A stretch of DNA of 21,725 bases from Flavobacteriales bacterium UBA1937. Its GTDB lineage: Bacteria; Bacteroidota; Bacteroidia; Flavobacteriales; Weeksellaceae. A model generated the notes under the pieces. The model searched no databases. It worked only from the letters and a program-made list of their open reading frames with translations, and had not been told where the DNA came from. Positions 12,932 through 21,725 of this stretch are shown here, piece after piece. The position numbers and the translations under genes are program-made. Numbering within the stretch: position 1 is the stretch's first letter; every line of letters begins with the position of its first letter. The DNA lies in NCBI GenBank assembly GCA_002337005.1, contig DDFD01000035.1:1-21725 (forward strand). The letters run 5' to 3'.

Positions 12932-14332
12932 TTAGTATTTATAATTTTGTTTTACATTAGTATTAGCACCAACTTCAGTATTAGGAATTGGAAATGCATA
13001 ATTATAGTCTCCAAAATTAACTGTCCCAAACGTCTGTCTAACAGGGTCGACTAAAGGCATACTTGTACCAGTTCTGGCTAGGTCATCAAACCTAAATCCT
13101 TCAAAAGCAAGTTCCTTTCTACGTTCAAGCAAAATATTAGTATCATTAGCAACTGTATATTGAACAGCATTTCTATTTGCTGGTATTTTATTCAACTGTA
13201 TTAATGCGTCTCCCGCTTTACTATTATGTAATAGAGCTTCGGCATAAATAAGAACTACTTCTTCAAATCTTATAACAGGAACATCATCAGATGGTATACT
13301 AACATTTGGATATTTACCAATATTTCTATATTCTGCCGTCGAAGTTCCATTCTTAGCAATAAATGCTGATGTCTTCCTAATATCATTCGCATCATAAATA
13401 TCATAAAGATTTTTTAATGCCACTATATCACCATAGCTCCCTCTATAAATATTTGCTAAAGAGTTACTAGATAAATTATCTGTAGCATTAAAATCAACAG
13501 AAAAAATAACATTATTTGTAGAATCAGTGTTAAAAGTGGATAAATAGCTTGTTGCTGTTGCAACACTATATTTATTAGAATTAACAACAATTGCTGCTTC
13601 TTGTTCAGCTAATTGATACTGCTTAAAATACAAAGCGATTCTTGCCTTCAAGGCATGAGCTGCCATACTTGTAAAATAATGTTTGCTTGGGTCATCATAA
13701 CTAGAATCCATTAATTGTATAGCCGCATCTAAATCTTTCATAATTGCATCATAATTCTGCTGTACAGTTTGTCTAGAAGGATACATATCAGACGGATTTC
13801 TAAAAGTGGTAACATATGGCACTCCTAAAGCATTCATTCCCCCTTGTCCCGCTATAAATTGTTGACCAAAAACCCTTAACAAATCGTAATGTCCTAAAGC
13901 TCTCATTATATATGCTTGTCCTTGAATATGCTTTATCTTATTTTGATCACCTGAAATCTCACTAGGGGATTTACCTAATACAATGTTAGCACTTCCAATA
14001 GTTTTATATATTTGAGACCAAGTATCAGCTGAATAAGCATCATTTATAAGCATATTCATCCTACCAACAGTTACGAAACGATTTGATTTAGCATTGGAAA
14101 AAGCATTATCAGATCTTACCTCTCCAAATATTATCAAATCTCTACCATAATAAGATGCACTTTGCATTCTATTATAGCCTCCTAAAAGAGCTGTATTAAG
14201 ATCCGAAATAGTGTTTAAGTTCGTTAACAAATCCTTAGATTGAGATAAAGTAGGATCTAGACTATCGTCTGAACATGACGAAAAACTAATTAATGATCCA
14301 AACAATAAAATATTTATTATAAATTTTTTCAT
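12932..14332 (-). CDS. RagB/SusD family nutrient-uptake outer-membrane lipoprotein
   Basis: Surface lipoprotein that forms the lid on its SusC partner and captures glycans or peptides for import. It has a lipoprotein signal ending in SFSSC with Cys20 as lipidation site, followed by SDDSLDP. The N-terminal SusD-like domain has the TPR-type helices (TWSQIYKTIGSANIVL, then HIQGQAYIMRALGHYDLLRVFGQ, about 105-157), and the C-terminal SusD/RagB signature is VPVIRFEEVVLIYAEALLH (351-369) with LERRKELAFEGFRFDDLAR (402-420). At 466 residues it is on the short side for the family. It follows the SusC gene by 11 bases with no promoter between, so the two are one operon. No glycoside hydrolase or peptidase is next to it, so the substrate cannot be inferred. 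Confidence 0.95.
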   Translation of the reverse strand: MKKFIINILLFGSLISFSSCSDDSLDPTLSQSKDLLTNLNTISDLNTALLGGYNRMQSASYYGRDLIIFGEVRSDNAFSNAKSNRFVTVGRMNMLINDAYSADTWSQIYKTIGSANIVLGKSPSEISGDQNKIKHIQGQAYIMRALGHYDLLRVFGQQFIAGQGGMNALGVPYVTTFRNPSDMYPSRQTVQQNYDAIMKDLDAAIQLMDSSYDDPSKHYFTSMAAHALKARIALYFKQYQLAEQEAAIVVNSNKYSVATATSYLSTFNTDSTNNVIFSVDFNATDNLSSNSLANIYRGSYGDIVALKNLYDIYDANDIRKTSAFIAKNGTSTAEYRNIGKYPNVSIPSDDVPVIRFEEVVLIYAEALLHNSKAGDALIQLNKIPANRNAVQYTVANDTNILLERRKELAFEGFRFDDLARTGTSMPLVDPVRQTFGTVNFGDYNYAFPIPNTEVGANTNVKQNYKY

Positions 14333-14343
14333 TTCTTAAAGTT

Positions 14344-17187
14344 TTAAAATTGAAGATTAACCCCGAACATTACAGATTTAACAGGAGGCGTAGTTACACT
14401 AGAATAACCATTTACAGAAACTTCTGGATCAAATTTCAAATCTTTATCAAAAGCATAAGTCCATAAATTTGTCCCTCTTATCGTAATTGAAGCTCCTGTC
14501 AAGCCTACACTTTTAATAACCTCTTTAGAAAGGTTATATCCAAATATAATATCCTTTAATCTAATATAACTACCATCGTATAAATGTCTTGTAGATACTG
14601 ATGCAAAATTATTAGCTTTATTATAGCTCAAAACAGGAACATTTGTAATATCTCCTGGTTTTTGCCAGCGATCCATAATATCTTCTCTTACTATTGTACT
14701 TGCAATATTTGTACCTATACTATTCATCGTAAATTGAGCATACTGGTCATAAATTTTATTACCTGAAACGTAATAAAAATTAGCATTTAAGAAAAAGTTA
14801 TCATATGAAATATTAGTACCAAATCCTCCTGTGATTTTTGGTAACGCTGTTCCTTGAAAAACTCTTTTTGCTTGAGCGTATGTGGATGTTTTATCCCCAT
14901 CTACACCATTAATATACCATTCTGGCGCTCCTGTTTGAATATTAACACCTGCCCAAGTAGGCATATACCAAGAATAATACGAATTTCCTACTTGTGCACT
15001 TTGGTAAGAAGAACCTGCATTAATATCTATTGGCTTTCCATCTGGAGTTAATGCTAATTTTTCAATTCTATTTTTAAGCGTTGCAATTGTTCCGAAGATA
15101 CTCCAATTAAATCTATCTCCTCTCACAATATTAAAATTTAAGCTAGCTTCTATACCTTTATTACTAAGTTCTCCAACATTCATAGCTTGGCTAGTAAATC
15201 CAGTAGTTAATGAAAGGGGAACATTTTGCAACAAATCATGTGTACGTTTATCATAATATTCGACAGATCCTGTAATTCGATTATCCCAAACACCAAAATC
15301 TAAACCAACATCAAAAGTGTTATTTTTTTCCCATGTCAGATTGCTATTTCCGAAATTTGAAACATATGAACCTCCTTGATTGTCATATTGTACATCATAA
15401 TTTAAAACGGCTTGGTAAGAATTAATAGCTACACCTGCATTTCCTGTAAGTCCATAAGAAACTCTTAATTTCAAATCATTAAAAAATTCTGGCAGAAACT
15501 TTTCTCTACTAATATTCCACGCTGCACCAAGCGACCAAAAATTACCATATCTTTTACCATTTGAAAATCTAGAAGACCCTTCTCTTCTGATAGTAGCATC
15601 GAGGATATAACGATTATCATAGGAATAATTCAAAACTCCAAAATAAGATGCATTTTTCCAGTTTGAATATGAAGATGTTGCACTAAAACTAGCACTAGCA
15701 TTAGCCAAATTTGTCAATCCATCCGCTGGAAAATTTGTGCCATAACCTTCAAGAACATCATATTGATTTTTCTGATATTCAAAAAATGCTGAAACATCTA
15801 ATCTGTGCTTATCAAATTTACCTACATAATTCAATTGATTAATAGAAGCCCATGTATAGTTTTGCATAATTTGTCTATCAGAAGACCCATTCACTGAAGC
15901 TCCATCCCCCATATATCTATTATAATATGCTTTGTAATCATTCACTAAATAGTCTAAATTAATTCTAGAACTGAAGGTCAAATCTTTTAAAATTTTATAT
16001 TCCAATTTAGCATTCACCAAAGTACGCATTTGCTTTTGCCAAATAACATTATTTTCCGAAGTAAACAAGACATTAGAATAACTGGTCATCTTCGCAAAAT
16101 CCGTTACATTATATGAACCATCAGCATTATAAGGAGCAGCCCAAGGAGTTAATCTAATTTTCATATAATTAGGATTAGTAAAATAAGAACTACCTTCTAA
16201 TATAGGGTTTTGCTTCAACCAAGAACCTGTTAAATTAGTTTCAAGACTTAATCTATCTGTCAACTTACGTTTATAATTAAACATTGCAGTTATTCTCTCA
16301 AAAGGATCTCCAATAGTCGTAGGTTCAGTCTTATTATAACCCAACGAGGTATAGAAAGTTGATTTATCATCACCACCTGTTGCACTAATATTCGCCGTAT
16401 AAGTTGGAGCGTTTTTATGTCTAACCAAATCTGCCCAATTATGATCTTTTCCATCCCACAAATTATATGAACCTAAATTATTACTCTTTATTTGAGCAAG
16501 GGCAGTAGCTTGATCCCAACTATATGTATTCATAAGAGATTCTTGCAACAATTCAAGTTTTTGTTGTCCAGATATCATTTTATATTTATAAAATGCATCA
16601 TTTTGAAAACCTAAACTAGAATTAAAGGTAAATTTTGTTCGACCTTTTCTACCAGATTTTGTAGTAATTACTATTACCCCATTTGATCCCCTTGCCCCAT
16701 ATATTGCTGTTGAAGCAGCATCTTTTAGAACTACAACAGATTCAATGTCATCATTATTCAAGCTAGCTAAAGATGACAATGAAGACAGCCCCGCGGAACC
16801 ACTAGCATCTGCTGATGTATTCAAGTTAACCACCGGAACACCATCTATAACATACAATGGTGCATTTGAAGCAGTTAATGACCCGATACCTCTAATCCTT
16901 ACATTTTGAAAAGCTCCAGGCGTACCTGTAGAGGTATTTACTGTAACACCAGGCACTCTCCCTTGCAAAGATTGTTCTACAGAAATTGAAGTAGGATTAT
17001 CAATGTCTGATGATTTCAACACTGTAGAACTTCCTGTAAGTTGTGAAGCGACCTTTTTAACATATCCTACAACTACTACTTCTTCAATTTCTTTCTCGCC
17101 CTTTTCTTTGGTTTGTTGCGCCATCACAGTAGCTCCTCCTATAAAAAATAAGACTCCCGCTGTAAGCGCTTTAATTTTTACATTCAT
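14344..17187 (-). CDS. SusC/RagA family TonB-linked outer-membrane transporter
   Basis: TonB-dependent beta-barrel that imports the ligand held by its SusD partner. Counting from the preferred start, there is a signal peptide (1-24, ending VMAQ), a TonB-box-like IEEVVVVGY (34-42), a plug domain with VRIRGIGS, APLYVIDGVPV (110-120) and the SusC signature ESVVVLKDAASTAIYGARG (149-167), then a long barrel ending in SVMFGVNLQF. The CarboxypepD_reg-like N-terminal domain found in many SusC proteins is absent: the TonB box follows the signal peptide almost directly. There is also no FecR-interacting STN domain. I chose the ATG at 17187 over 17217 because the signal peptide starts there and the upstream ATG falls within the candidate -7 box. 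Length is then 947 residues. Confidence 0.95.
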   Translation of the reverse strand: MNVKIKALTAGVLFFIGGATVMAQQTKEKGEKEIEEVVVVGYVKKVASQLTGSSTVLKSSDIDNPTSISVEQSLQGRVPGVTVNTSTGTPGAFQNVRIRGIGSLTASNAPLYVIDGVPVVNLNTSADASGSAGLSSLSSLASLNNDDIESVVVLKDAASTAIYGARGSNGVIVITTKSGRKGRTKFTFNSSLGFQNDAFYKYKMISGQQKLELLQESLMNTYSWDQATALAQIKSNNLGSYNLWDGKDHNWADLVRHKNAPTYTANISATGGDDKSTFYTSLGYNKTEPTTIGDPFERITAMFNYKRKLTDRLSLETNLTGSWLKQNPILEGSSYFTNPNYMKIRLTPWAAPYNADGSYNVTDFAKMTSYSNVLFTSENNVIWQKQMRTLVNAKLEYKILKDLTFSSRINLDYLVNDYKAYYNRYMGDGASVNGSSDRQIMQNYTWASINQLNYVGKFDKHRLDVSAFFEYQKNQYDVLEGYGTNFPADGLTNLANASASFSATSSYSNWKNASYFGVLNYSYDNRYILDATIRREGSSRFSNGKRYGNFWSLGAAWNISREKFLPEFFNDLKLRVSYGLTGNAGVAINSYQAVLNYDVQYDNQGGSYVSNFGNSNLTWEKNNTFDVGLDFGVWDNRITGSVEYYDKRTHDLLQNVPLSLTTGFTSQAMNVGELSNKGIEASLNFNIVRGDRFNWSIFGTIATLKNRIEKLALTPDGKPIDINAGSSYQSAQVGNSYYSWYMPTWAGVNIQTGAPEWYINGVDGDKTSTYAQAKRVFQGTALPKITGGFGTNISYDNFFLNANFYYVSGNKIYDQYAQFTMNSIGTNIASTIVREDIMDRWQKPGDITNVPVLSYNKANNFASVSTRHLYDGSYIRLKDIIFGYNLSKEVIKSVGLTGASITIRGTNLWTYAFDKDLKFDPEVSVNGYSSVTTPPVKSVMFGVNLQF

Positions 17188-17214
17188 ATTAACAAATTTT
17201 AATACATTGAATGG

Positions 17215-17246
17215 CAAAAATGTTAATAAATTTTAACATAACCAAA
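17215..17246 (-). promoter_or_regulatory. Candidate promoter for the susCD pair
   Basis: On the - strand TTTG (17246-17243), a 20-bp spacer and CATTTTTG (17222-17215) resemble the Bacteroidota promoter with one mismatch in the -7 box. The start codon follows 28 bases downstream. Two copies of TTATGTTAA (- strand; 17233-17241 and 17253-17261), 20 bp apart, flank the -33 box. Confidence 0.5.
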
Positions 17247-17432
17247 TAAAAGTTAACATAATTTTTTAAAATAAAATAAAAAGCACAAATCTATGTAATT
17301 CATTTTTGAATTTATTACAATTAAAATTGTCATTTTCAATCAAAAAAATAATTACCATTAAGATGAATGTATTTATAATAAAAAATAAATACATATAAAT
17401 ATATTATTTAGAATAATTTTAAATTAAATTCC

Positions 17433-17471
17433 CTAAAAATAAAAAACTGCTTCTAATTTTTAGAAGCAGTT
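17433..17471 (-). terminator. Terminator of the nusA-infB operon
   Basis: A perfect 12-bp stem AACTGCTTCTAA (17445-17456) / TTAGAAGCAGTT (17460-17471) with a 3-base loop, followed on the - strand by a T-rich tract (TTTTTATTTTT). It begins about 20 bases after the infB stop codon. Confidence 0.93.
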
Positions 17472-17490
17472 CTTATTATAATTATAAAGT

Positions 17491-20379
17491 TTATTTCAGT
17501 TTTTTCTTAACAGCTATTTCTTCATAAACTTCTAAAATATCCCCTACTTCAATATCATTATAGCCTTTAATATTTAATCCACATTCATAACCTTTGGTTA
17601 CTTCTTTTACATCATCTTTGAAACGCTTTAATGATTCTAGCTCACCGTCAAATTTCACAATTCCATCTCTAAGTAGTCTAATTTTAGAATTTCTGGTTAC
17701 TTTACCTGTTAATACCATACAGCCCGCAATAGTTCCCACTTTAGAAATTTTGAATGTTTCTCTAATTTCTACGTTTCCTATTACTTGTTCTTTTATTTCA
17801 GGCGAAAGCATACCTTCCATTGCTTCTTTTACCTCATCTATAGCAGCATAGATTACAGAATAAGTTCTAATTTCTATTTCTTCTCTATCTGCTAATTCTT
17901 TAGCATTAGCTCCTGCTCTTACGTTGAAACCAATCATAATAGCATCTGATGCTGCTGCTAATAGAACATCTGATTCAGTAATTTGACCTACACCTTTATG
18001 AATAATATTGATGCTGATTTCTTCTGTTGACAATCTTTGTAATTGGTCTGACAATGCTTCTACTGAACCATCTACGTCTCCTTTTAAGATAATATTCAAC
18101 TCTTTAAAATCACCTAGAGCAATTCTTCTTCCTAATTCGTCTAGCGTAAGGTGTTTTTTCGTTCTTATGGTTTGCTCTCTTTGTAATTGTTCACGTTTAT
18201 TTGCGATAGATTTTGCTTCTCTTTCGTCTTCATAAACCTTAAACTTATCACCAGCAGTAGGCGCTCCATCTAGACCAAGAACCGTAACAGGAATAGAAGG
18301 ACCTGCTTCTTTTAGCTGTCTTCCTCTTTCGTCTAGCATTGCTTTTACTTTCCCATGATTTTTACCTGCTAAAAGATAATCTCCTACTTTCAGAGTTCCA
18401 CCTTGAACTAGTACAGTAGAAACATAACCTCTACCTTTGTCTAGAGAAGCTTCTATCACAACACCATTAGCCACTTTATTTGGATTAGCTTTTAACTCAA
18501 GCATTTCAGCTTGTAAAAGCACTTTTTCCAACAATAAATCTACATTATTACCAAATTTAGCAGAAATTTCCTGAGATTGTACATTACCACCCCACTCTTC
18601 CACAAGAATATTCATCCCAGAAAGTTGTTGACGAATGTTGTCTGGATTAGCATTAGGTTTATCCACTTTATTGATGGCAATAATCATAGGTACACCTGCA
18701 GCTTGAGCGTGAGCAATAGCTTCTTTGGTCTGAGGCATTACATCATCATCCGCAGCAACTACAATAATTACAATATCTGTAACCTGTGCACCTCTAGCTC
18801 TCATAGCAGTAAACGCTTCGTGACCTGGAGTATCTAAGAAAGTAATTCTCTGTCCGCCTTCTAGCTTCACGTTATATGCACCAATGTGCTGAGTAATACC
18901 ACCACTCTCGCCAGCAATAACATTTGTTTTTCTTATATAATCTAGTAAAGATGTTTTACCATGATCTACGTGCCCCATTACCGTAACAATAGGAGCTCTT
19001 GGCAATAAATCTTCCTCTGTATCTTCTACTTCTTCAGCAGCTTCAGCTTCTAAATCCGCATCTGCAAATTCTATTTTATAACCAAATTCATCTGCAACCA
19101 AAGTAAGAGTATCCGCCTCCAAACGCTGGTTCATAGTAACCATTACGCCTAATGAGAAACAAGCAGAAATTACTTCTGTAGCACTTACATCCATAAGAGA
19201 AGCTAATTCAGAAACCGTAATAAACTCTGTAACTTTAAGAGTTCTGTCTGCTGCTTCTAGTTCTTGCTGTAGTTCGTCTTGCTCTCTACGGTAAGTTCTT
19301 TTTTCTTTTCTATATTTAGATCCTTTAGATTTACCACCTTTATTGGTCAGTTTTTCTAAAGTTTCTTTAATTTGATTTTTGATTTGTTCATCAGTAAGCT
19401 CTACAGGCATTACTTTTTCTCTAGCGCCTCTTCCTTTTTGGTTTTTATTACCACCTCTAGAACCACCGCCTTGACCTTGTTGACCCTGACCTTGCGGACG
19501 ATTGTTATTAAATGGAGGTTTTTTATCACCACCTGCACTACCACCTTGTTGGTTTGATCTATTTCCTCCACCGGTATTATTTCCTTGCGATTGATTTTGA
19601 CCTTGCCCTGGCTGAGGTTGCCCATTATTAATTCTCTTTCTTTGTTTTTTCTTAGACTTATCAGATGGTTTTGAGGGTCTGTTTTGAAACTGAGAAAGAT
19701 CTATTTTTTCGGTAGAAAGAATTTTCGGACCATCTAGTTTTTGATATACCGTTTCTATTTTTTCTGGAGTATCAAATTCTACTTTGGTAATTTCCTTAGG
19801 TTCTTCTTTTTTAGCCTCTACTGGTTGAGGTTTTGGAGCTTCAGGCTTATGTTCCTTTTGAACTTGAGGTTTTGGAGTCTCTTTTACAGAAGTTTCCTCT
19901 TTTTTAGGAGCTGGAGCTTTGGCTTTTGGCTCTAACTGAGAAAGGTCTATTTTATCCAAAACTTTGAACTCTTGCTTTTCTACTTCTGGAGTTACAGGAG
20001 CTTCTACTTTCGGTTTTGGCTCTTCTTTCACTTCAGGAGTTGGTTCTGTAGGAGCTGGCTTATTAGCATCCAAGTCTATTTTCCCTAGCACTTTGGTTTC
20101 GTTTACGCTAGGAGCTTTGGCTCTTATGACCTCAGGTACTTTTTTCTCTTCTAGTTCTAGTTTTTCTTCGGGAACTTTAGATATTACTACCTCATGAGAA
20201 GCCTTACGTTGTTCACCATCCTTGGCGAACTCGGCTTCTAATGCAGAATATGCCGCTTCTTCTAATTGAGCGTTAGGATTAGTCTCCACTTCGAAGCCTC
20301 TAGATTGTAAAAACTCTACCAATCTAGACATCGAAATATTGAATTCCTTTACCGCTTTGTTTAATCTAATTTTTGGCAT
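17491..20379 (-). CDS. infB: Translation initiation factor IF-2
   Basis: GTPase that delivers initiator fMet-tRNA to the ribosome and promotes subunit joining. The 962-residue protein has an N-terminal IF2_N-like module (about 1-52), a long charged, proline-rich linker (about 60-250), a Gly/Gln/Asn-rich low-complexity stretch (about 250-318), a second IF2_N module (about 380-435), then the G domain with G1 GHVDHGKT (469-476), G2 GGITQHIG (493-500), G3 DTPGH (516-520), G4 NKVD (570-573) and G5 SAK (606-608), and the C-terminal beta-barrel/initiator-tRNA domains to 962. The linker carries three copies of a KIDL(S/D) motif. It is the second gene of nusA-infB, 76 bases downstream of nusA without a terminator, and ends in a strong one. 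Linker length is typical of Bacteroidota. Confidence 0.98.
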   Translation of the reverse strand: MPKIRLNKAVKEFNISMSRLVEFLQSRGFEVETNPNAQLEEAAYSALEAEFAKDGEQRKASHEVVISKVPEEKLELEEKKVPEVIRAKAPSVNETKVLGKIDLDANKPAPTEPTPEVKEEPKPKVEAPVTPEVEKQEFKVLDKIDLSQLEPKAKAPAPKKEETSVKETPKPQVQKEHKPEAPKPQPVEAKKEEPKEITKVEFDTPEKIETVYQKLDGPKILSTEKIDLSQFQNRPSKPSDKSKKKQRKRINNGQPQPGQGQNQSQGNNTGGGNRSNQQGGSAGGDKKPPFNNNRPQGQGQQGQGGGSRGGNKNQKGRGAREKVMPVELTDEQIKNQIKETLEKLTNKGGKSKGSKYRKEKRTYRREQDELQQELEAADRTLKVTEFITVSELASLMDVSATEVISACFSLGVMVTMNQRLEADTLTLVADEFGYKIEFADADLEAEAAEEVEDTEEDLLPRAPIVTVMGHVDHGKTSLLDYIRKTNVIAGESGGITQHIGAYNVKLEGGQRITFLDTPGHEAFTAMRARGAQVTDIVIIVVAADDDVMPQTKEAIAHAQAAGVPMIIAINKVDKPNANPDNIRQQLSGMNILVEEWGGNVQSQEISAKFGNNVDLLLEKVLLQAEMLELKANPNKVANGVVIEASLDKGRGYVSTVLVQGGTLKVGDYLLAGKNHGKVKAMLDERGRQLKEAGPSIPVTVLGLDGAPTAGDKFKVYEDEREAKSIANKREQLQREQTIRTKKHLTLDELGRRIALGDFKELNIILKGDVDGSVEALSDQLQRLSTEEISINIIHKGVGQITESDVLLAAASDAIMIGFNVRAGANAKELADREEIEIRTYSVIYAAIDEVKEAMEGMLSPEIKEQVIGNVEIRETFKISKVGTIAGCMVLTGKVTRNSKIRLLRDGIVKFDGELESLKRFKDDVKEVTKGYECGLNIKGYNDIEVGDILEVYEEIAVKKKLK

Positions 20380-20455
20380 TCTATTTTGTTATTTTCTTAT
20401 TTGGCTTTATGCCTTGTTAATTTTAATTTTAAAACCTTGAATTATGCATAAGATT

Positions 20456-21691
20456 TTAATCTTCGAATTCTTCGCTTAGAATTCTCTTTACATCTTCGAT
20501 GGTTTCTTCTTCTAAGTCTGTCATATTCACTAGAGCTCCTGTATCTTTATCAAGAACACTCTTTGCGGTTTCTAGACCTACTTTTTTGAACTCATCTATA
20601 ATCCAACTTTCTATTTCATCTTTAAATTCATCAAGCTCTACATCATCATCAGCTTGTTTTTCTCTGTAAACGTCTATTTCATATCCAGATAACCAAGAAG
20701 CCAGTCTTATGTTTTGCCCTTGCTTACCAATTACTTTAGAAATTTCTTCCACAGGTGTATATACCAATGCGTAGGTATCATTTTCATTAATCTCTACCTT
20801 ATTGATGGTTACGTTTCCTAAAGCTCTTCTTACTAAAATTTCAGGATTTTTAGACCACTGAATTACATCTATATTTTCGTTTTTCAGTTCTCTTACCACA
20901 CCGTGTATTCTAGAACCTTTAACGCCTACACAAGCACCTACAGGATCTATTCTATCATCATAAGCATCTACTGCTATCTTCGCTTTTTCACCAGGAATTC
21001 TCACTACTTTTTTCAAGATGATGGTACCGTCTTGAATTTCTGGAATTTCTAGTTCTAATAATTTCTCTAAAAATTTAGGAGCTGTTCTAGACACAAAAAT
21101 CTGAGGCTTAGAACCCTTGAAATCTACAGTTTCTATTACTGCTCTTACATTATCTCCTTTTCTGAAAAAATCAGACGGAATTTGGTTTTCTTTTGGTAAA
21201 ATGTACTCATTACCTTCGTCATCTAACAAAATTACGTGTTTGTGACGAATATGGTGTACTTCTCCTACTGCTAACTCACCAATTCTATCTTTAAATTGCT
21301 CATACAACATTGCATTATTATGCTCTTGCAATTTAGTAGCCAAAATCTGTTTCAGGGTAAGAATACTTCTTCTACCTAATTGTGCTACAGGAATTTCCTG
21401 TGTATATTCTTCGCCTACTTCAAAGGTAGAATCAATTTTTTTAGCTTCAGAAATTTCTATTTCTAAGTCATCATCTTCAGACATTTCGTCTTCTACAATT
21501 CTTTTATTCAAAAATATCTGAAAATCTCCTTTATCAGGGTTTACAATCACGTCGAAATGATCATCAGAATCGTATCTTTTTCTCAAAAGAGTTTTCAACG
21601 AGTCTTCAATAATCGCCATTAAATCAATCTTACTGATTCCTTTTTCGTCTTTAAAATCTCCAAAGGATTCAATCAACGCTATATTGTCCAT
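20456..21691 (-). CDS. nusA: Transcription termination/antitermination factor NusA
   Basis: RNA polymerase-binding factor that modulates pausing, termination and antitermination. The 411 residues comprise the RNAP-binding N-terminal domain (about 1-125, with AIIEDSLKTLLRKRY), an S1 domain (about 135-202), KH1 (about 225-300, with GACVGVKGSRIHGV) and KH2 (about 302-345, with VIGKQGQNIRLAS), then a short acidic C-terminus. The two extra acidic repeats of the E. coli protein are absent, as in most non-proteobacterial NusA. The ATG at 21691 fits the family N-terminus. It is followed by infB on the same strand; rimP is expected just outside the right edge (conserved rimP-nusA-infB order). Confidence 0.97.
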   Translation of the reverse strand: MDNIALIESFGDFKDEKGISKIDLMAIIEDSLKTLLRKRYDSDDHFDVIVNPDKGDFQIFLNKRIVEDEMSEDDDLEIEISEAKKIDSTFEVGEEYTQEIPVAQLGRRSILTLKQILATKLQEHNNAMLYEQFKDRIGELAVGEVHHIRHKHVILLDDEGNEYILPKENQIPSDFFRKGDNVRAVIETVDFKGSKPQIFVSRTAPKFLEKLLELEIPEIQDGTIILKKVVRIPGEKAKIAVDAYDDRIDPVGACVGVKGSRIHGVVRELKNENIDVIQWSKNPEILVRRALGNVTINKVEINENDTYALVYTPVEEISKVIGKQGQNIRLASWLSGYEIDVYREKQADDDVELDEFKDEIESWIIDEFKKVGLETAKSVLDKDTGALVNMTDLEEETIEDVKRILSEEFED

Positions 21692-21700
21692 CTTTTTATA

Positions 21701-21721
21701 TTTAAAGTTTAAGGTTTAAAG
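21701..21721. repeat. Heptanucleotide tandem repeat upstream of nusA, cut by the window edge
   Basis: On the + strand TTTAAAG, TTTAAGG, TTTAAAG follow each other without a gap, then TCTT at the edge suggests further degenerate copies outside. It sits 10 bases upstream of the nusA start codon, probably in the rimP-nusA gap. Confidence 0.65.
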
Positions 21722-21725
21722 TCTT

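Noticed and set aside
17188..17217. Longer SusC N-terminus starting at the ATG at 17217
   Set aside because: That ATG overlaps the candidate -7 box, and the family start MNVK plus signal peptide begins at 17187.
17262..17432. AT-rich stretch between susC and the infB terminator, considered as a small RNA or origin
   Set aside because: Very low complexity, with no hairpin, repeat family, DnaA-like boxes or ORF that I could support.
19410..19625. Alternative-frame ORF inside the IF-2 linker
   Set aside because: It arises from the low-complexity Gly/Gln/Asn-rich coding sequence and has repetitive K/V composition with no independent start signal.

Overview
The window looks like chromosomal DNA from a low-GC member of Bacteroidota, most likely Flavobacteriales in or near the Weeksellaceae (Chryseobacterium-type). 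I cannot fix the genus. The reasons are: promoters with the Bacteroidota -7 box TAnnTTTG and a -33 TTTG; start codons without Shine-Dalgarno sequences; a SusC/SusD outer-membrane pair; a bacillithiol enzyme (BshC); a GYDIA-type GHMP kinase; a Porin_10-type porin; and an IF-2 with a long Bacteroidota-style linker.

Left part (1-2270, + strand): the 3' part of a secreted cell-wall amidase, then two tRNA-Glu(TTC) genes that bracket rpsT (ribosomal protein S20), a strong terminator, and aroQ (type II dehydroquinase). The first tRNA and rpsT have nearly identical promoters. The second tRNA has none of its own and appears to be the 3' end of the rpsT transcript.

2271-2916 is the only long stretch without a gene. 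It holds two small REP-like hairpins, a 15-bp perfect inverted repeat, an unusually GC-rich (~60%) foldable island of about 90 bp, an AGAT-rich repeat and the pckA terminator.

Middle (2917-12024, - strand): pckA (gluconeogenic PEP carboxykinase) stands alone. To its right a co-directional cluster reads, in transcription order, putative porin, bshC (9 bp gap), a LysM/periplasmic-binding-fold lipoprotein-like secreted protein (33 bp gap) and fabD, followed by a terminator and then the GYDIA GHMP kinase, which starts with TTG. These genes touch the envelope (porin, LysM protein), fatty-acid synthesis (fabD), low-molecular-weight thiol synthesis (bshC) and probably isoprenoid precursor synthesis (GHMP kinase).

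Divergent from the porin is a small secreted protein of unknown function (12169-12813, +). A terminator hairpin separates it from a SusC-SusD pair (- strand) that has no adjacent hydrolase or regulator. The right end is the conserved nusA-infB transcription/translation operon (- strand), with nusA preceded by a heptanucleotide tandem repeat that runs out of the window.

Most of the window is ordinary housekeeping content. I found no CRISPR array, transposase, phage gene or recognisable defence system. The less explained parts are the 2271-2916 intergenic region, the rpsT-tRNA transcript, the direct repeats in the 12.1 kb divergent promoter, and the repeated KIDLSQ motif in the IF-2 linker.
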